From Cephalotus follicularis (Eukaryota > Streptophyta > Magnoliopsida > Oxalidales > Cephalotaceae): 64,000 nt of DNA. The stretch is taken from the NCBI GenBank assembly GCA_001972305.1, contig BDDD01000883.1, forward strand, positions 186,001-250,000, written 5' to 3'. Of this stretch, positions 11,458-22,500 are shown piece by piece (position 1 is the stretch's first letter; each line of letters begins with the position of its first letter). The position numbers were made by a program, and so were the translations under genes. Below the pieces are notes generated by a model that searched no databases, was not told the origin of the DNA, and worked only from the letters and a program-made list of their open reading frames with translations.

Positions 11458-12104
11458 AGGGGGCATTTAATTTGGGACATTTTCCATGGGAATGAAAAAT
11501 TCATAGGAATCACATTCCCAAGCATCTTATTATTGGGAATGTCATTCTCATAATGATGTTGAACCTGATTCCCAAGAATGTTACATTCTAGTGTTTGATT
11601 CAACATGGGAATGTGGTAGGAATTTAAGTAAAAATCTCATAATACCGTTACTATATTTCATATTATATTACAATAATTTACTTATAATACATATATTATT
11701 ACTAAATTATTGTAATATAATATGAAATATAGTAACAGTATTATGAGTTTTTTACTTAGATTCCTACCACATTCCCAAGTTGAATCAAACACTAGAATGA
11801 AACATTCTTGGGAATCAAGTTATATATATATATATTCATTAAAATTAATTGATTAGTCAGATTATTTTGTAATTAATTGAAAATAGTAATTTATTATCTA
11901 TTCTCATGGGAATGTTGGATTCCTACCATTTTTGCTGTAAATCACATTCCTATGTTTTATGGGTAAGTGATTCTCATAGGATTCCCATGACAATGTAACA
12001 TTAGTATGAATGTTTTAGGATTCTTCGAACCAAACTCTGGCATCTATAAACATTCTTAGGAATGTTACATTTCCATGATAAAAGCTTCGAACCAAACGGA
12101 CCGT
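11458..12104. mobile_element. Fold-back element with a long perfect-like hairpin
   Basis: Two 115-bp arms (11566-11680 and 11703-11817) are inverted copies with about five mismatches, separated by a 22-base loop. Outside the arms, further inverted wording (CATTTAATTTGGGAC near 11465; TTCGAACCAAACGGACC near 12087) suggests the ends. No coding sequence. This is a non-autonomous DNA element of the fold-back/MITE type. Confidence 0.7.
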
Positions 12105-12149
12105 TAGGAGATATCATTTATGTATGTCAATACACGTGACTGACGCTTA

Positions 12150-12442
12150 ATTATCATACTTATGATTAATACTTTATAAATCAATCCTTGTATTTATTGT
12201 TCAATCTATAAAGATCTTGTGTGTAAATTTTTTAAGTCAATTGACTATTTCAAACTAGTTCATTTTAATATACCAGTTTTGGTCATTATATAATTTTCTC
12301 ATTTATTGTCGAAAAGTAGTTTATTCAATGGAATATGTACAAATATCTGGTTGACCTGAAAATTTATATACATTATCTATATAGATTTAACATTAAATCT
12401 AAGGATTGAATTTATAAAATATTAATCATAAGTATAATAGTT
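12150..12442. mobile_element. Second fold-back element, older
   Basis: Arms of about 120 bp (12150-12270 and 12320-12442) are inverted and degenerate copies. The outermost 37 bases are best kept (TACTTATGATTAATA in the left arm and its complement in the right). AT-rich, non-coding. Confidence 0.6.
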
Positions 12443-12684
12443 AAAAGAGGTAGAATACATTATCATATGGTACCACATCTTATACCCATAAATGGATTTA
12501 CATCAATGATTCTTAAAACATATGTATTCCTTAGACACTTCATTGAATGGTATAACTAGGGATGATAAATTCAAAACCTTGCCACCATGTGGAAATGGAT
12601 CATAGATCAAGTGAAAACTATCAATGCACATAAACTACATACGTTGACATAACATGCGTAAAAGATTTTCGCTTACCTTTAATA

Positions 12685-12940
12685 CTTATGGTTCAGTACT
12701 ACTTTTGGATTGCTAAATCACTTTTTTGATCTAAAAGTAATACGACTTGGTGTTTGGTAAAGAAAAACCCAACTGATTTTGGGTAAAAACAATTTTGCTT
12801 TATGCTTATGATTAAGCACTTTTTGGATTGGATCCAAATGTACTGGTTGAGAAAGTGTTTTGCAGCAGCACTTTTAATCGCAGTACTTTTACTCACTGTT
12901 ACTGTTGATGCTAAAATCAACTACACAACAGTTCTCCACA
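12685..12940 (-). mobile_element. MITE, copy 2 (inverted relative to copy 1)
   Basis: The minus strand aligns along its length with 11105-11365. For example, both copies encode by chance the phrase QYIWIQSK and a following F-F-T-K stretch in the same relative place. The GTTTGG-type end is degraded at the left (GTTCAGTACTAC). No gene. Confidence 0.7.
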
Positions 12941-13157
12941 TGCGAAGATTTGATTTGTCGGGAAAGACGCTGGATGCTCCGAAGTTGGTGTTGGGTTTGT
13001 GTTCTTTAATGTTCCCTACACAAGGAGAAAGCAATCTATTGAAAGTCCAGGAGGTTTTCCTCCCGAGGACACACCGATGCTTAAGCCAGTTAAGTGCAGA
13101 GAGAAATAGTATGTCTGTAAGGCAAATTGCTCGACCCTCCCTCAGTCTTTTTTGGGA

Positions 13158-13168
13158 GTATTTATAGA
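13158..13168 (-). promoter_or_regulatory. TATA box in the presumed 3' LTR of H
   Basis: The minus strand reads TCTATAAATAC, followed by a leader-like stretch. This supports 12941-13860 being LTR in minus orientation. Confidence 0.5.
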
Positions 13169-13649
13169 CATACCTGGCTGTAACGTCTACTAGCATCATG
13201 GTGGAGTTACTGGTCCCTTGGAAATGGCCAAGATTCCAGGCCATTTTTTCATTATGGGCGGAAGCGTTTTATCCGCCATTATGACAAAACACTTGGCTGT
13301 TTTTACCCGTAATTGTGGGTTTTAAAGGACACGTGTCAGTGTCTCAATAATAGATGAATTTTTTCCATATCATATGCCCCCCTGGTCATCTTTTCTGTGC
13401 TCTGCAGAGAAGGAGGAGCATTAGTATAGTAATCTTGCTTTGGGCAGATCTTCAACGCTAAGTTTGGCCTACTTTGGCTTATGGGCTTTGATTTCTGGCC
13501 CAACTCTGGCATTAATTATTGTGTGGCGGGACGAGAATGTCTCCCGTCCATGTCTTTTCTCTTGCCGCGCATGGTCTCTTCGTCTCCGGCTTCTAATTGA
13601 TGGGCTGATCTAGCCCATTTGATTTCGCGGAGATCGCATGGTCTGGAAT

Positions 13650-13870
13650 CAATCTAAGGCTCTTTAAAAAGCTCTTTCTTCTTGGAGAAATTTCTTTACT
13701 CTAATCTTCTTCAACTTTCAAAGTTCCTGCTCTACAAAGCTTTTCGATTCTCCAAATTTTCAATTGTTTTCTCTTCAACTATTCTCTTGCGTAATCTCAG
13801 GTGAGTTGTTTTCTGCTATTTGCTTTCGCAAATTGATTTAGGCATCTCTTTAGGCTTTTCTAGATTCTCA

Positions 13871-13920
<50 letters not shown>

Positions 13921-13932
13921 ATGAGTTTATAG
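13650..13932 (+). promoter_or_regulatory. Likely promoter and leader of the antisense ORF of H
   Basis: On the plus strand, a TTTAAAAAG TATA-like box near 13665 precedes a pyrimidine-rich leader. CAG/GTGAGT at about 13798-13806 looks like a 5' splice site, and TTATAG/ATGGCT at about 13927-13938 looks like a 3' splice site ending at the ORF's ATG. This would make a leader intron of about 130 bases containing the CT repeat. Sequence pattern only. Confidence 0.4.
13874..13919. repeat. (CT)n microsatellite
   Basis: A run of about 23 CT units lies just before the antisense ORF. On the minus strand it is a purine tract and could have grown from a polypurine tract. A minus-strand reading frame through it gives only repeating R-E and is not a gene. 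Confidence 0.9.
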
Positions 13933-15610
13933 ATGGCTAGAGTTAAGCAAACCTCTAGACAAGCTACTCCAGCAGAGGTATGCCAAATGACTGAGGTAGT
14001 GATAGTTGCCGAGCATCCTCTTGGCGCAGAGGAAGCCATAGATGCCGCTGCAGTGGGTGGTCCTGAGGTCGCCTCTTCCGAGACTGGGACCCAAGTCTTT
14101 AGGACCCACTTCGACAAAAGTGTACTTCTTCATGAAAAAGTGGAGAAGTTGGCCAAAAAGTATAGCTTCCCAAGAGGCTTGGTGTTCTCCCTTCCCCGAG
14201 ATCCCAAGGAGGCCACAGAGAGCAGACCTAACCTATTTTTGGTTTTTAAGGATACTCTCTCGCATGGTCTGAAACTTCCTTACACTACTTCGTTATTGCG
14301 GTTTTGAGGAGTTTTAGACTTCATCCCTCACGCCTTCAAGAACAATCCTGGAGCTTCATAATGGGCTTCTTGGTAAAGTGTTTGGAAGTAGGGGTGACAC
14401 TAATGGTGTGGCTGTTCAAGGAGTTTCATGTCTTCATTGCATCTCCTAGCAAGTGCGGATACTACTTCAAGTCCCGCATTGGTCTGATAAAAAAACTGTT
14501 GGTGAATCCTACGAAATCCATCAAAAACTGGAGGGAAAGGTACTTCCTTATTAGGAATCTCCCTGGCTACATTCCCTCCCATACGTGTGATTCGTTGGAC
14601 ACCCAGCGCCTCAATCAGAGAGCAAATTTATCTGAGGCAGAGAAGGTAGACCTTGCAAAGCTGTCAGTGCTAGAGTCAGAGTAAGTGAATTTTACCATAA
14701 CTGAGGACTGTCTGTGTGGCGTTGGGTTGAGTATGTCCCTAGGATACAGAGACATCTTGGATGTTGAGGAGTAGATCCCAGTGGGGATTAAGAAAGAGGG
14801 AGATTAAGATAGCAGAGAAGGGCCCGGAGCTTTCTTTGGCAAGCTTTGAATGATATCCTTATGATGATGGAAAACTCTAAGGCCAACCATGAACTTATCA
14901 ACCAACTTTGCTGTGAGGTCGCAGAGCTCAAGCAAGCGGCTAATTCAGCCCACGCCCAGCTGGAGGAGGTTCTTAGGGCCCAGGAATCTATTCTGGAAGA
15001 GAAGAGGCAGGCTCTTGTAGCTTTGGCCAAGGAAAAGAAGGATAAATAGACAGTTGTTGAGAACAATATAGAACTCCATGATCTACTGCAGGCTATAAAT
15101 GAAAGGTTCTCTAAGATCCAAGAGATGGAAGCTACTCGGACTAAAGCAGCGGTGGACAAAGCCCTTATGGAGTTCAAAGCTTTGGCTGAATTCCAAGCAT
15201 TAATGGAGAGCGTCGTGGTGAACTATAAGGCTTCCCTAGAATTTGAGGAGGAAGTCTTAAAGGAGTCTACGGCAATCTTTCGATGGGGCTTCTACACTTG
15301 CCACAACTGGGTGACTGCTCTTCATCCGGAGGTTCCCTTGGCTCCTATTGTTTGTTGTCAGGCAGCGGAGGCCTTCAATTTCTTTCCCAAGGGGGTTGAG
15401 GTAGAGGAAGAGAAAGCTAGCCTCACCGCAAAGGAAGAAAATTGCTTCACCCAGCAGGATGAAGAGTTAGAGAGGGTAGAGCACTCAGGTGCGATTGTCC
15501 CGTACTCTGGACCTGCTGTAGAGATTGTCTTGACTCCTCAACCCGAGAACTTCCAAGAGGCTTCTTCTTCTCATGTAAATAGTGCCCCTTTAGGGGATGA
15601 CAATGTTTGA
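13933..15610 (+). pseudogene. Antisense ORF of Tat element H (plant-transposon-like domain plus coiled coil)
   Basis: The plus-strand reading starts MARVKQTSRQATPAE. It then has a domain near 14150-14600 whose wording (FPRGLVFSLPRDP, FKEFHVFIASPSKCGYYF, NWRERYFLI) recalls the putative plant transposon protein domain often found as an extra ORF in Tat/Ogre elements. The 14840-15240 part is rich in A, E, K and Q and should form a coiled coil (LCCEVAELKQAANSAHAQ). The acidic tail (near 15400-15600) ends shortly before a stop codon. Function is unknown. It is broken, about three or four breaks. It is transcribed, if at all, against pol. Confidence 0.65.
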
Positions 15611-16689
15611 ATTATTCTTTTTGTACACTTGTGTAATTTTCTCTTAAGTAATAAAATTTAACTTTTGCTTCATTCGAGCTTTTACAATTCCCTTAGGAAT
15701 TTTTACATAGTCTATTGAGTTCTTATGTGTTCGTAGACCAAGATTCGATTCTGGTCTAACAAGTTCTTACGGGTTTGCAAACCAGGATTTCGTCTGGTCT
15801 GATGTTTTTCAGACTAGGTCGACTGAGCTTTCTAGCCTCCATGAGGGCACTTGTATTAAAGCGCTCGGCCAACGAACTTAATCTTTGTGAGTTCTTATAA
15901 GTTCATAGATCAAGATACAATTTAGGTCTGGTCTTACAAGTTCTTATGGGTTTGTTGACTAGCATTCTCTCCCTTGGGAGTCTTTTGTTGATTGCTCCCT
16001 TAGGAGTCTTCTTTGATTGCTCCTGTGGGAGTCTTCTTGGATTGCTCCATTAGGAGTCTTCTCTGATTGCTCCCTTAGGAGTCTTTTTTGATTTCTCCCT
16101 AAGGAGTCTTTTTGGATTTCTCCCTTATGAGTCTTCTCTGATTGCTCCCTTAGGATCTTTTATTGTCGAAGTGTTGAAAGGTGTTCGTTGAACATCCTTG
16201 TCTGACTGCTCCCATGGGAGTCTTCACTGATGGCTCCCTTAACAGTCTGCTCTGGTTAGATACTTTAGTCTGTTCGAGACATTAGTCTGGTGGAGTCCTT
16301 AGTCTGCTCAAGACCTCAGTCTGCTTAAGACCTTGGTCTGCTCACGACTGGGAGAGCTCTGGTCTTATATCAAGGCCTGCTCTGATCGCTCCCTTGGGAG
16401 TCTTCTCTAACTACTCCCTTAGGAGTCTGGACTGATAATCTTGTATTAAAGCTTTTGTTGAGGGAACTGTTGGAGGCTGTTCAGAAGTTTAAGATGTGAA
16501 CATTGGACCTCCTGTCCCTTGTAAACTAGGAACTGGCTCTTGAGTTAGAAGAAAGATCTATTTTATTGGCATGTCTTGAATACTTGTACATTTTTACAAA
16601 CTTCATTGGTAATACTTTCTTAGGTTCTCAGAATTTCAAGCCCTAGGAATCTCTCTGCCCCCCAGAGTTTCAAGTTTGAATGTTCTTGG
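15611..16689. repeat. Tandem-repeat spacer of element H
   Basis: Between the antisense ORF and pol there is no gene. From about 15965 to 16155, eight units of about 24 bp share GATTGCTCCCTTAGGAGTCTT; more scattered units occur at 16200-16260 and 16380-16430. A second family (GTTCTTA.GGGTTTG, GGTCTGG) runs from 15715 to 15960. Tandem repeats in the untranslated region near the 3' end are known in Tat/Ogre elements. Confidence 0.8.
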
Positions 16690-19600
16690 TCAGAGCACCT
16701 TATTCACCTTATAGGGTCCTTCCCAATTAGGACCTAACTTCCCTCTAGTGCCAGTAGGATTAGCGATAGCCACTTTTCTAAGGACTAAGTCTCCCTTCCT
16801 TCGTGGTCTGGGTTTACCCTTTTGTTATAATAGCGGCTCACCCTCTGTTGGTAGGCTGCTACTCTGATGGCTGCTTTATCTCTGAGCTCTTCCACTAAGT
16901 CGAGGAGTGTCCTCAAACCTTCTTCATTGTTAGCTTGATTGAAATGTACAACTTTGGATGAATGCACTCCAATCTCAACCGGTATCATGGCTTCTGATCT
17001 GAAACAAAGTCTAAATGGTGACTCTCTAGTTGTGGTCCGAGGAGTAGTTCTATAAGCCCACAGTACACTGGGAAGTTCCTCTGTCCATCTTCCTTTGCTA
17101 GCTTCGAGGCATTACTTCAACGCTAAGATGATTTCTCTGTTGATAACCTCTACTTGGCCATTGCTCTGAGGGTAGGCTACAGAGGCAAGCCTATGCTCAA
17201 TTCTCCATTCTTTGCAAAAATTTTGGAAAGCTTCACAATCAAATTGCTTCCCATTATCAGAGACAATAACTCTAGGGACCCAAATCTGCATATGATTGAC
17301 TTCTAAACAAAGCTCCCCGTCTTGCTCTCGGTTATTGTGGCTAGGGGCTCTGCTTCTACGCATTTTGTGAAGTAATCCACTGCCACGAATAGGAATTTTC
17401 TTTACCCTGGTGCCACAGGCAATGGTCCCACAAAGTCCATTCCCCACTGTGCGAAGAGCTAAAGGCAGTGATCGATGTCAAAGGTTCTCATGGTCTTCTA
17501 CTTATGTTGGCATTCCTCTGTCACTTATCACATTTTTGCAGAAAGTTTATGGCGTCTTGGTGCATGTTGGCCAAAAATAACATTGCCTCAACAATTTATT
17601 GGACAAGGTTCTACACCCCGTGTGGTTTCCACAGACTTTTTCGTGAACCTCTCTTAGAGCATAGTTTGCCTCTGATGGAGTTAGACATCTAACAAAGGAA
17701 AAGAGAAACATCTTTTTTATAGAATCCATTCTCTGAATTTGTAGTGGTTGGATCTGTATACCAACTTTCTTGCCTCCTCTGGGTCCTCTGGCAAAACGTC
17801 ATCTCTTAGCCAACAAATGAATGGAGTCATCCAATATGGCTCCTGTTGGATATCAATGTCCATCACCTCTACCTCAAAAATAATAGGCTTGTCTAGATAG
17901 TCTACTAGCACAGTTTGATTTTCTCCATTTCTCCCGCTGTAGCTAGTTTCGACAATTGGTCTGCTCTGGCATTTTCTGCTCTGGGAACTTTCAAAACCCG
18001 GAAGACTTGGAAAGCAGACTTCAAACTTTCCACATGGGCTAAGTATTTAGCCATGGTATCTTCTCTAGCTTCGTACTCTCCACTTACTAGACCAACCACC
18101 AGCTGAGCACTAGAGGCTTCTAGTTTTTGAACATCTAAATGCTTCGGTATTGTCAATTCGACAATCAGAGCTTCACATTCTGCCTCATTGTTTGTTGCTT
18201 TGAATCTGAATCTCAGAGTAAACTCTAAATCCCACCCATCTAGGCTAGTCAGCACCAATCTCACTCCACTCCTAGAAATGCAGGATGACCCATCAATGGA
18301 CAGCTTCCAAATGCCCTTCGCATTCTCGGAGGAGTCCTCTTCCTTACACCCCATAGGTGTATTGTCTCCTACAAAATTAGCCAAGAGTTGAGAGTTTATC
18401 ACTGGTCTGGCTTCATATCTCACATCGTATTCGCCCAACTCGACAGACCACTTGACTAGTTTTCATGAAGTATCTGGCTTTGCTAGCACTTACCTAAGTG
18501 GTTTATCGGTTAATACTTTGATGGCGTGGGCTTGCAAATGCGGACTAAGTTTTCTCGCCGCAATAATCAGAGCAAAGGCAAACTTCTCCACCTCTGGATA
18601 TCTTCCCCCAGCATCGTTCAAGGCCTTGCTTACATAATACACCAGCATCTGAACCTTGTCCTCTTCCCTTACTAGCACCGCACTTACTGCGCCTTGTGTC
18701 ACTGCTAAGTAAAAATACAAGTCCTCCCCCTCTTTTGGTTTTGACATCATAGAAGCGGAAGCCAAATATTCCTTCAATTCGTCGAAGCCTACTTGACACT
18801 CTTCAGTCCAGAGAAACCCCTTGGGGTCCTTTAATATTTTGAAGAAGGGAAGACACTTCTCTGCAGACTTGGAGACAAATCTGCTTAGAGCTGCAACTTT
18901 GCCGTTCAACCTCTGCACATCCCTTATAGACTATGGATGTTTCATGCTCTGTATAGCTGAGATCTTCTCTGGGTTGGCCTCTATTCCTCTGCTGGAGACC
19001 ATAACCCGAGAAACTTTCCAGAGATGACCCCAAAAGTGCACTTGGAAGGATTGAGGCGCATCTTGTATTTTCTCAACACCCCAAAGGTTTCGTCCAAGTC
19101 TCTGATATGCGGACTCCTCGCTGGTGCCTTGACAAGCATGTCGTCAATGTAAACCTCCATATTTCTCCCGATTTGAGGTTGAAATATTTTATTGACCAAC
19201 CATTGGTAGGTCATTCCAGCATTTTTTAGACCAAACGGCATGACTTTATAACAATACATACCCTTGTCTGTGATGAAGGCTGTATTGTTCTTATCTGGTC
19301 CATACATGAGAATTTGATTGTAGCCAAAGTAAGAGTCCAAGAAGCTCAACATTCTATAGTCAGAGGTTGAATCCACTAGTTGATCAATCTTTTGGAGAGG
19401 AAAGTGATCTTTTGGGCAAGCCTTATTGAGGTCTGTGAAGTCTATACACATCCTCCACTTGTCGTTTGCCTTCTTGACTAGTACTGGGTTCGCTAGCCAG
19501 TTAGAAAACTGCACTTCCCTTATAAACCCCACTTGCATAAGCTTATTCACTTCGTCTACTATCGCTTGCTGCCTTTCAGGGGAAAAATTTCTCTTCCTTT

Positions 19601-19921
19601 GCCTGGTCGGAGGCCGCATTGGATCCACATTGAGCTTGTGGACCATAACCTCTGAGCTGATCCCCAGGACCTCCTCTGTCGACCAGGTGAATACATCTTT
19701 ATTGTTCTTGAGGAACGTTATTAGTTCCTCTTTCTCCACCTGTCCCAACCGGGAACCAACCTGGAATACCTTCTCTGCATCGCCTTCTTCTAACGGCACC
19801 TGCACCACATCCTCTACGGACTATGGACGCTCAGGCTCTACCTCTCCTTTGAGCTCAACATTTGCTATTTGATAGGCTTTTCCCTTCCCCTTATCCTTTA
19901 TGGTAGCCTGGTAGCACTGCC
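16690..19921 (-). pseudogene. Fossil pol of Tat element H (RT, RNase H, archaeal-type RNase H, integrase)
   Basis: Read on the minus strand: RT at about 19700-18985 (FTWSTEEVLGIS, WRMCIDFTDLNKACPKDHFPL, MPFGLKNAGMTYQ, EVYIDDMLVKA), RNase H at about 18918-18490 (LVYYVSKAL, YPEVEKFAFALIIAARKL), archaeal-type RNase H at about 18438-17905 (NNEAECEALI, ENARADQLSKLA), a zinc-binding integrase start near 17680 (HEKVCGNH), integrase core near 17340-17115 (VPRVIVSDNGKQFD, PQSNGQVEVINREI) and C-terminal wording near 16980 (YQQRVSRYYNKRV). The double RNase H and the NKACPKD phrase place it in the Tat lineage. It is broken in several places. Confidence 0.85.
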
Positions 19922-21999
19922 TGTTAGAGAGAGTGTGACCCGTCAAGCCACTAGGTGTTTAGATGTACTTGTACTCTGCTCGTTTAATATACAGTCTTGT
20001 TCTATTCATGTTACATTCTGCAAATTGTATTTTATTATTGGCATAACCGTATATGTTTTATCACATAAATGAAGCATGACACTACTTACATATATGGTGT
20101 CCTGTCACATCAAAGGGTTGGTTGTTGAGCCAAGGGCTATGAGAGCAACTTCCCTATTCCCTGTGACTAAACTGTTCCAAGTCATAGGTTCACTTTTGGG
20201 TATTCGTGAACTGGACAAACTTGTCATTTTGTACTTGCTCTCGCGAATGGGAGGGTGGAGTATCTCATTGCCACTTGGGTTGAACCCTAAAGCTAAGCGG
20301 GGTGCGTGCTGGGAGCATGTACACTTAACATGACCCACCATGGGAATTCTATTTGGGTGGTCAAATATCATTTTTCATTAGAGTTTCCCATCTGAGTCAG
20401 TTGTGTATAGACTCAACGAGTCTAGCAAGTTCTTGATGCACTTGTCTGATCCTTAGACCTGAGCGGCTACTGTGCATTGCATAGAAACTGTCTGACTTTG
20501 ATTTTTTCCGTACCCAGTTCTTTCATGATACTGGCAAACAGACAGCTTTTGGGTCTTGCAGGATTTATGTGAATGTAAGTGGGTGCGCAACAAGGAATCG
20601 TCACACCTGATGTGAGGGTGATTGGCTCTATAGTATCTGTATTCATTGTGGACTTTGAAATACCTGGCTAGGTTATGGCGAGCTGGAACCTAGAGTTTTC
20701 GGAAAGGCTTGTCGATAGTCATGATGGTAAAATATGGATTTATAGATACCGCATATCTAGGGTTGACACATATCCTTACCCTAGGCCATGATCGGAGCCG
20801 GAGATGATGAGGGATTATAGTACACGGTAACTGTTGTTAGGATAAAGTATCGGATGTATCATAAACAAACTTAAATGTGGAAATTAATCAAGGGATTAAT
20901 TTACACACCTAGAATATGATAGTCATAGGTTCAGGGTCTTAAAAGTAGTCAAGGACTAGTTATGGTAAGTTTACTTAAGAGCAACGCGTCTTAGTAACAC
21001 CCCATCATTACCGATTAATTCCAGACTTTCGGGTCCCGCCTCACGAGTATATGTATTAGATACATATATCGTATTGTTTTATAACGTGTGATGTCACATG
21101 TTATATTGTGGTGTATTAGTGATGTTACGTGACTAATTAGTTGACGTAATATACTAATATGATTTTGGTATTAATTAATAATTAGATTATTAATTCTCTT
21201 AACTATTATTAGTAATAAATAATAATTGGATTATTATTTATCTCTCTCTCTCCTCATTGGCTGCAGCATGGATATCAACGTATTGGTTGTTAGACAACCC
21301 ATATGGTAGGTGGGAGCTAAATAAATATAACACGTTAAAAATACTATCTCTTATTCATTCCATATGTCATGCTGACAAAATGGAAAAGGATTTGCACTCA
21401 AAGGGAATGAAATCTTGATAACACGTTGGTTATTATTCTCATCCCATAATTGTGGATAAAACTCTGGGATAAGGGGAGGGAAGTTAAGAACATGTTAAAT
21501 AGGAGAGAGTTGGGTTATAAGAAGAACCTGGACACTTTTTACTGAGGGAAGTCTGGTGCTTTTGCTTATTAGAGAACAAAAACATAGTGGAAAGAAAATA
21601 TACCAAAACACGCCGCAACTTGATTTCTATAGGTGGTGTACTGCTTTCATTGAGCATTACATTCCCTATACTGATCCTAGTTTAGGATTAGAAATATAGT
21701 TGTTGGTGTATTTGTTATTCCGCTGTTGTTCGTTCCTGAGTGAAAGCTTCAAGTCTCAGAACGGATTCGTGAAGGAAGGAGTTTGGTTGCTTGGTATAAA
21801 ACTATATTCTTCTTTATATGATTATATAATTGGTTGTTTGATTGGTGTGTTGATTAGACGATCCTAGATTGTTTGTATTCGTTTATTGTGTTAGATAATG
21901 GATGTTCTTTTTTTTTTGAGCCACTTTAATGAAAATTAAAGTTGAACAGCCTGTCTACCTAATGCCTAAAACGACTATAAACTCATTTTTGTTCTTACA
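19922..21999 (+). mobile_element. 5' LTR of copia A
   Basis: A 2078-bp LTR from TGTTAGAGAG to CTTACA, followed two bases later by the primer-binding site. The start resembles the LTR starts of D (TGTTAGAGTA on the minus strand). Non-coding; a few chance frames only. Confidence 0.75.
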
Positions 22000-22001
22000 A
22001 T

Positions 22002-22013
22002 TGGTATCAGAGC
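22002..22013 (+). other. Primer-binding site of copia A
   Basis: TGGTATCAGAGC, complementary to the 3' end of initiator tRNA-Met, directly after the LTR end. Confidence 0.9.
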
Positions 22014-22103
22014 GTGCTAATCAACCCTAATTAAACATTTTTTTTAGTTTTCTGTGGCTATTTTGGATTATTTTGGAACTCTGGTTGTGTCCTATACTGT
22101 CTA

Positions 22104-22500
22104 ACAGTCGACAGTTTCACGTAAAGAGTCGATTGTTGGACATAGAAGCGCTGACAGTTTCACATTGATATCGCGCTAACTGCTGGCGCTCACCTTAAGC
22201 ACTGACACATTGCAAAAGGCGTTAACGCTTAAGGATGTAGGCAACGACGCTTGATACTTTGGGGTGATGACGCTTTGTCTAAATCGTTGTTGGTGGTTAC
22301 ACAAAGCGTCGACAGTGGCGTCGACGCTTAGCTAGTAAACGCCAACGCTTGTGATAAAGCGTCACCGCTATGGTCGGGACACATGCGTTTGATGCTTCGC
22401 TTGAAGCGCTGATGATTACGCCAAAGCGTCAACGTTAGCATCAACGCTTAGCCAGTAACCTTCGACGCTTAAGGCAGAGCGTCACCGCTTTCAACGTGAC
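22104..22500. repeat. Palindrome-word array in the untranslated leader of copia A (GCGTCGACGCTT flavour)
   Basis: About eighteen copies of GTCGAC, GTCAAC, GTTAAC and GCTGAC words, usually within AGCG....CGCTT, lie between the primer-binding site and gag. The spacing is roughly 15-30 bp. This is the only array that lies in a leader instead of an LTR. Confidence 0.8.

Larger units (their letters stand above)
12941..19921 (-). mobile_element. Tat/Ogre-lineage gypsy element H (part), with antisense ORF
   Basis: Minus-strand pol (16690-19921) has the Tat hallmark of a second, archaeal-type RNase H after the normal RNase H. Downstream of pol, on the plus strand, is an extra ORF (13933-15610). Antisense ORFs between pol and the 3' LTR are known for Tat-lineage elements. 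The region 12941 to about 13860 has a minus-strand TATA box and is probably the 3' LTR, though exact LTR ends were not found. The element is broken, and its gag end lies beyond copia A, which is inserted at 19921. Confidence 0.8.

Noticed and set aside
10986-12940. A host gene in the retroelement-poor stretch
   Set aside because: No frame with a domain, no conserved exon structure; nearly all of it is explained by MITEs and fold-back elements.
13860-14133. Minus-strand frames over the (CT)n repeat
   Set aside because: They run opposite to the antisense ORF of Tat H and through a microsatellite; shadow frames.
22002-22013. Possible tRNA fragment
   Set aside because: Only the 12-base primer-binding complement to initiator tRNA-Met is present; no tRNA fold follows.
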